Positions 61,292-64,000 of a DNA stretch of 64,000 bases are shown piece after piece. Positions within the stretch are counted from its first letter, which is position 1; each line of letters begins with the position of its first letter. The notes beneath the pieces are model-generated. The model was not told the DNA's origin. It worked only from the letters and a program-made list of their open reading frames with translations, and did no database searches. The stretch comes from Adineta vaga (Eukaryota; Rotifera): positions 8,060,001-8,124,000 of the forward strand of contig CP075493.1 in NCBI GenBank assembly GCA_021613535.1. Direction: 5' to 3'. The position numbers and the translations under genes are program-made.

Positions 61292-63675
61292 TAATCGTCA
61301 TTGATAAACATTAAGAAAAACATTGTAGCAAAAAAAGAAACTAAAACATTGAAAAAGAAAAAGAACTAATTAAATATGTCTAAGCATGTCTGATGAATTT
61401 TTGGTGTTTTTCTATGCATCCTACAAAAGCTATCATTTGAACCGAGACGACAAAGTTATGTCGCAACAAATCTTCTCATAAGCAAAAGAAAGACGAGAAG
61501 AAAAGCCGACGAGAGAAGAGAAACTTGCTCCTCTAATCGTCTTCGGGTTTTTTCTCTCTAACTTCGAACTGTCTAGAAAATACATTGAAGCTAAAAAAGA
61601 AAGAAATCGTATGACACGACAACGTGTAATTTAGTTAACCAGTTTCTTGCTTCATGACAGCTCTACTATTACTTATATTTCTCTCTCAATTAACAAAAAA
61701 AAATGTTATTTTCATAAAAAAACCCGTGTCTTCACATTCTCAAGGACATCCATGTGAAAAACAATAGTTATTTCTTAAAAAAAATGAACAAGTAAATATA
61801 ATATGTCTGATGATATATCCGTCATTTTCTTTCCTCATGATTAAAATTTCGACAATCTATCGGAAACCAAAAACGAACAACAAGAGCTAAAGATTTTTCT
61901 GCAGTTACTAAAGAAAGAATAAAGAGAAAAAAAACTCTAAGTTCAAAAAACTTGAAAACCTTCAATGACGAGTCCGTCTCTTCTTTTTTGCTTCTCTATT
62001 CATCACCCTAGTGTCAATAACCATTTATTTCTACAGGACAAAGAAAAAGAACGAGAAGAGGCAACAAACTCAAGATCAGTGCATGTTTTCTAGTACTCAA
62101 CTATGATTCACTGGAATAAAAAGAGACGGATAAAAGACAAGAAGAAGAAGACGAAGAAGGAAGAGAGAGAGAAAATACAAACTAACAAACAATCCTTGAA
62201 CTGTAAAAAAATTAATAGCTGGGACATTTTTCTTGACTTCAACGATTTTTTAATATATATATTCGGAAACATATTATAATTAGTTACATGTTGACAATGC
62301 TAAGCAAAATAAAGAAAAGAATGCAGAAGAAAAATATTGATTGAAGTTTTCTCTTTTGTCATTCATTAGATATTCTCATGTAGCAATTAACAATGTGGAC
62401 TAATTCTAACAACGATTGTATTATACAAACGATGATTTGATGCACTTAAATACGAAAAAAAGCTATAAAGTTAAATAGATCGTAACTGTCATGGGAGACA
62501 TTCGCTTATTAGTAATTGAACGAGAAAAAGATCTTTAGGGAATTGACTATGGTTGACGATTAAGTGAAAAAGAATAGTGACAAAAAAAAGTCGATTAAAT
62601 CATATATCTATCGACGAAACAATAGACAACAGTTAATCTTTTTACAATCCTTTTCAGAAACTAATCATACAAGCGATCGTATATTTTCTAAGATATATAA
62701 ACATGTGATCAAGCGTATGATCATCAATAACACATATATATTATCATGATTAGTGCACTTGTGGAAATCTAATTTCGTTTTTTTTGTATCTATTGCTTTT
62801 TGTTAGTCAAGGCAATTGATGTTAGTCTTTTTGAAAAAGAAAAGCTCAGATTAGTCGAACACAATCACATAAGTAAATCTTAACTCATAATTGATAAGTA
62901 GGAATTAATTGCAAAGAAAGTCTTCTTAATACCAGAAAACAGTATCGAAAGGAAAAATGAGCGATTCTTTTCCAATATTACAATATTCCTGAGATAATTA
63001 ATAGATATATGGGATATTGTTATGACATTGAGTCTTTTTTCTGTTTCTGGACAATGTCATCAACAGACTGATTTTAATCTAGCAAGGGAATGCTTGCCGA
63101 GATGTCTCCATTCTTTTTTTTATGTGTCTCACAATGAGATACTATCACACGATCGTCAATGCTGTATTCATGTAAAGTATAGAAATCCTCATTGTATGCA
63201 TGCCATCGGTTGTATGGCGATAATAATCAAATAATCGATGACAAAATGTATTGGAAAGAAAAAGCGAATTAAATCGATGTCTAGTCAATGCTTTCACAAG
63301 TAAGTAAGTAAGTAATCGGCCAAGAAAGTCACATTATTTAGTCTGGTTGATAGCTTTCATTCATTGATGTAACTAAAAACGATTTCCTTATCATAAGAAC
63401 GAAGAAGAAGAAGAAGAAAAAGAAGAAGCCACAAGTAACAATATACACGCAGATACATATATATATCTATATTAAAATCATTAATATGTCCTTAAACACA
63501 TCTGGCTTTATGAAAAAAAAAAGAATTTTCTTATAAACAAAGAGACAAGAGACAAAAGAAAAAAAGAAATACAACAGGATGCAAATCTGTATTGACAACT
63601 GATATTTGAGCTTTGCTCATTGATGAAACAGCATTTATTGAGATGAAATTCTTCTCAAAGAAACTCAATGTAAAA
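61292..63675. other. Intergenic region
   Basis: About 2.4 kb of AT-rich DNA with frequent GAAGAAGA and AGAGAGA runs (for example near 62135-62180 and 63401-63425) and a short GTAA repeat near 63300. The ORFs at 62564 and 63022 look like chance. No RNA gene was recognised. Confidence 0.5.
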
Positions 63676-64000
63676 TTAACAGTCACTCGAATGATTCGAA
63701 GATTTGTGTAATAAATTTGAACGTATATATCTCGGTTTATCATAATGAGATTGTTTCTCTTGAGCAAGAATAAATGTATTCTTTAAACGTTCAACATTGG
63801 ATTTTAATGCTTGTGATACATCATTATAATTATATTTATTTTCTACCAATTGATTGATTTCTTCAACAGGTTTTATATTACTTAATCAGTATCATCTTCA
63901 CTTGATGTTGTATGTGTTCGAGATGATGGTGGTGGTGCTGGTGATTTATGACGATTTCGTATCGATTTAACGAATATTGGTGGCTTGTGTCGATTTTGCA
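63676..64000 (-). CDS. Unrecognised protein, partial at right edge, apparent frameshift
   Basis: The minus strand from 64000 reads a basic, proline-containing stretch (KPPIFVKSIRNRHKSPAPPP) then Ser/Thr/acidic SSEDDTD and a stop. A second open stretch in another frame follows immediately: LSNIKPVEEINQLVENK, DVSQALKSNVERLKNTFIL, RYIRSNLLHKSSNHSSDC and stop TAA at 63678-63676. The two would be continuous with one extra T in the TT at about 63883. No GT-AG intron fits. The second part looks coding (helical, charged). The family is not recognised, and most of the gene lies outside the window. Confidence 0.45.

Overview
The window looks like nuclear DNA of a small protostome animal, most likely a bdelloid rotifer. 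It is AT-rich (by eye about 70%). Its genes are intron-rich, and nearly all introns are GT-AG and only about 45-70 nt long. The gene set is animal: HP1, DOT1L, PRMT1-type, SVOP-type, NECAP, HSBP1, a claudin-like tetraspan protein, rhodopsin-like GPCRs and a BH3-only protein. Two hairpins carry the miR-2 seed, a microRNA family known only from protostomes. The rotifer assignment is an inference from intron size and composition; no species-specific marker was found.

Layout. 0-10 kb: 3' end of a TRMT2-type tRNA methyltransferase that lacks its nucleophile motif, NECAP, an intronless GPCR, a NUP35-type nucleoporin and a two-exon BH3-only candidate. 12-17 kb: three tandem minus-strand genes for small single-pass membrane proteins with PPxY motifs (STMC6/Shisa/WBP1-like). 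17-25 kb, minus strand: a GH18 chitinase that runs on into a CBM14 domain, an acidic linker, a Ly6/uPAR domain and a GPI-anchor signal; then a PRMT1-type methyltransferase and HSBP1. 27-30 kb, plus strand: a tetraspan protein with an LDLa module in its first loop, and a phosphatase with a one-base frameshift. 30-34.5 kb, minus strand: two tandem glutamate dehydrogenase genes sharing a 174-bp identical tract. 35-48 kb: HP1, an SVOP-like transporter (minus), glycine decarboxylase P-protein and DOT1L. 50-53 kb: a TRIM-like protein (minus). 53-57 kb: gene-poor DNA with two tandem miR-2-family hairpins. 57-64 kb: TRMT10C (plus), a second GPCR (minus) and a partial gene at the right edge.

How the genes relate. 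This is ordinary animal gene territory rather than one operon-like system. Linked sets are the tandem GDH pair, the three PPxY membrane proteins and the two miR-2 hairpins. HP1, DOT1L and PRMT1 all act on chromatin, but their proximity is probably chance. The most novel items are the miR-2 pair without a recognisable miR-71, the BIM/BMF-like BH3-only protein, and the GPI-anchored chitinase-Ly6 fusion.
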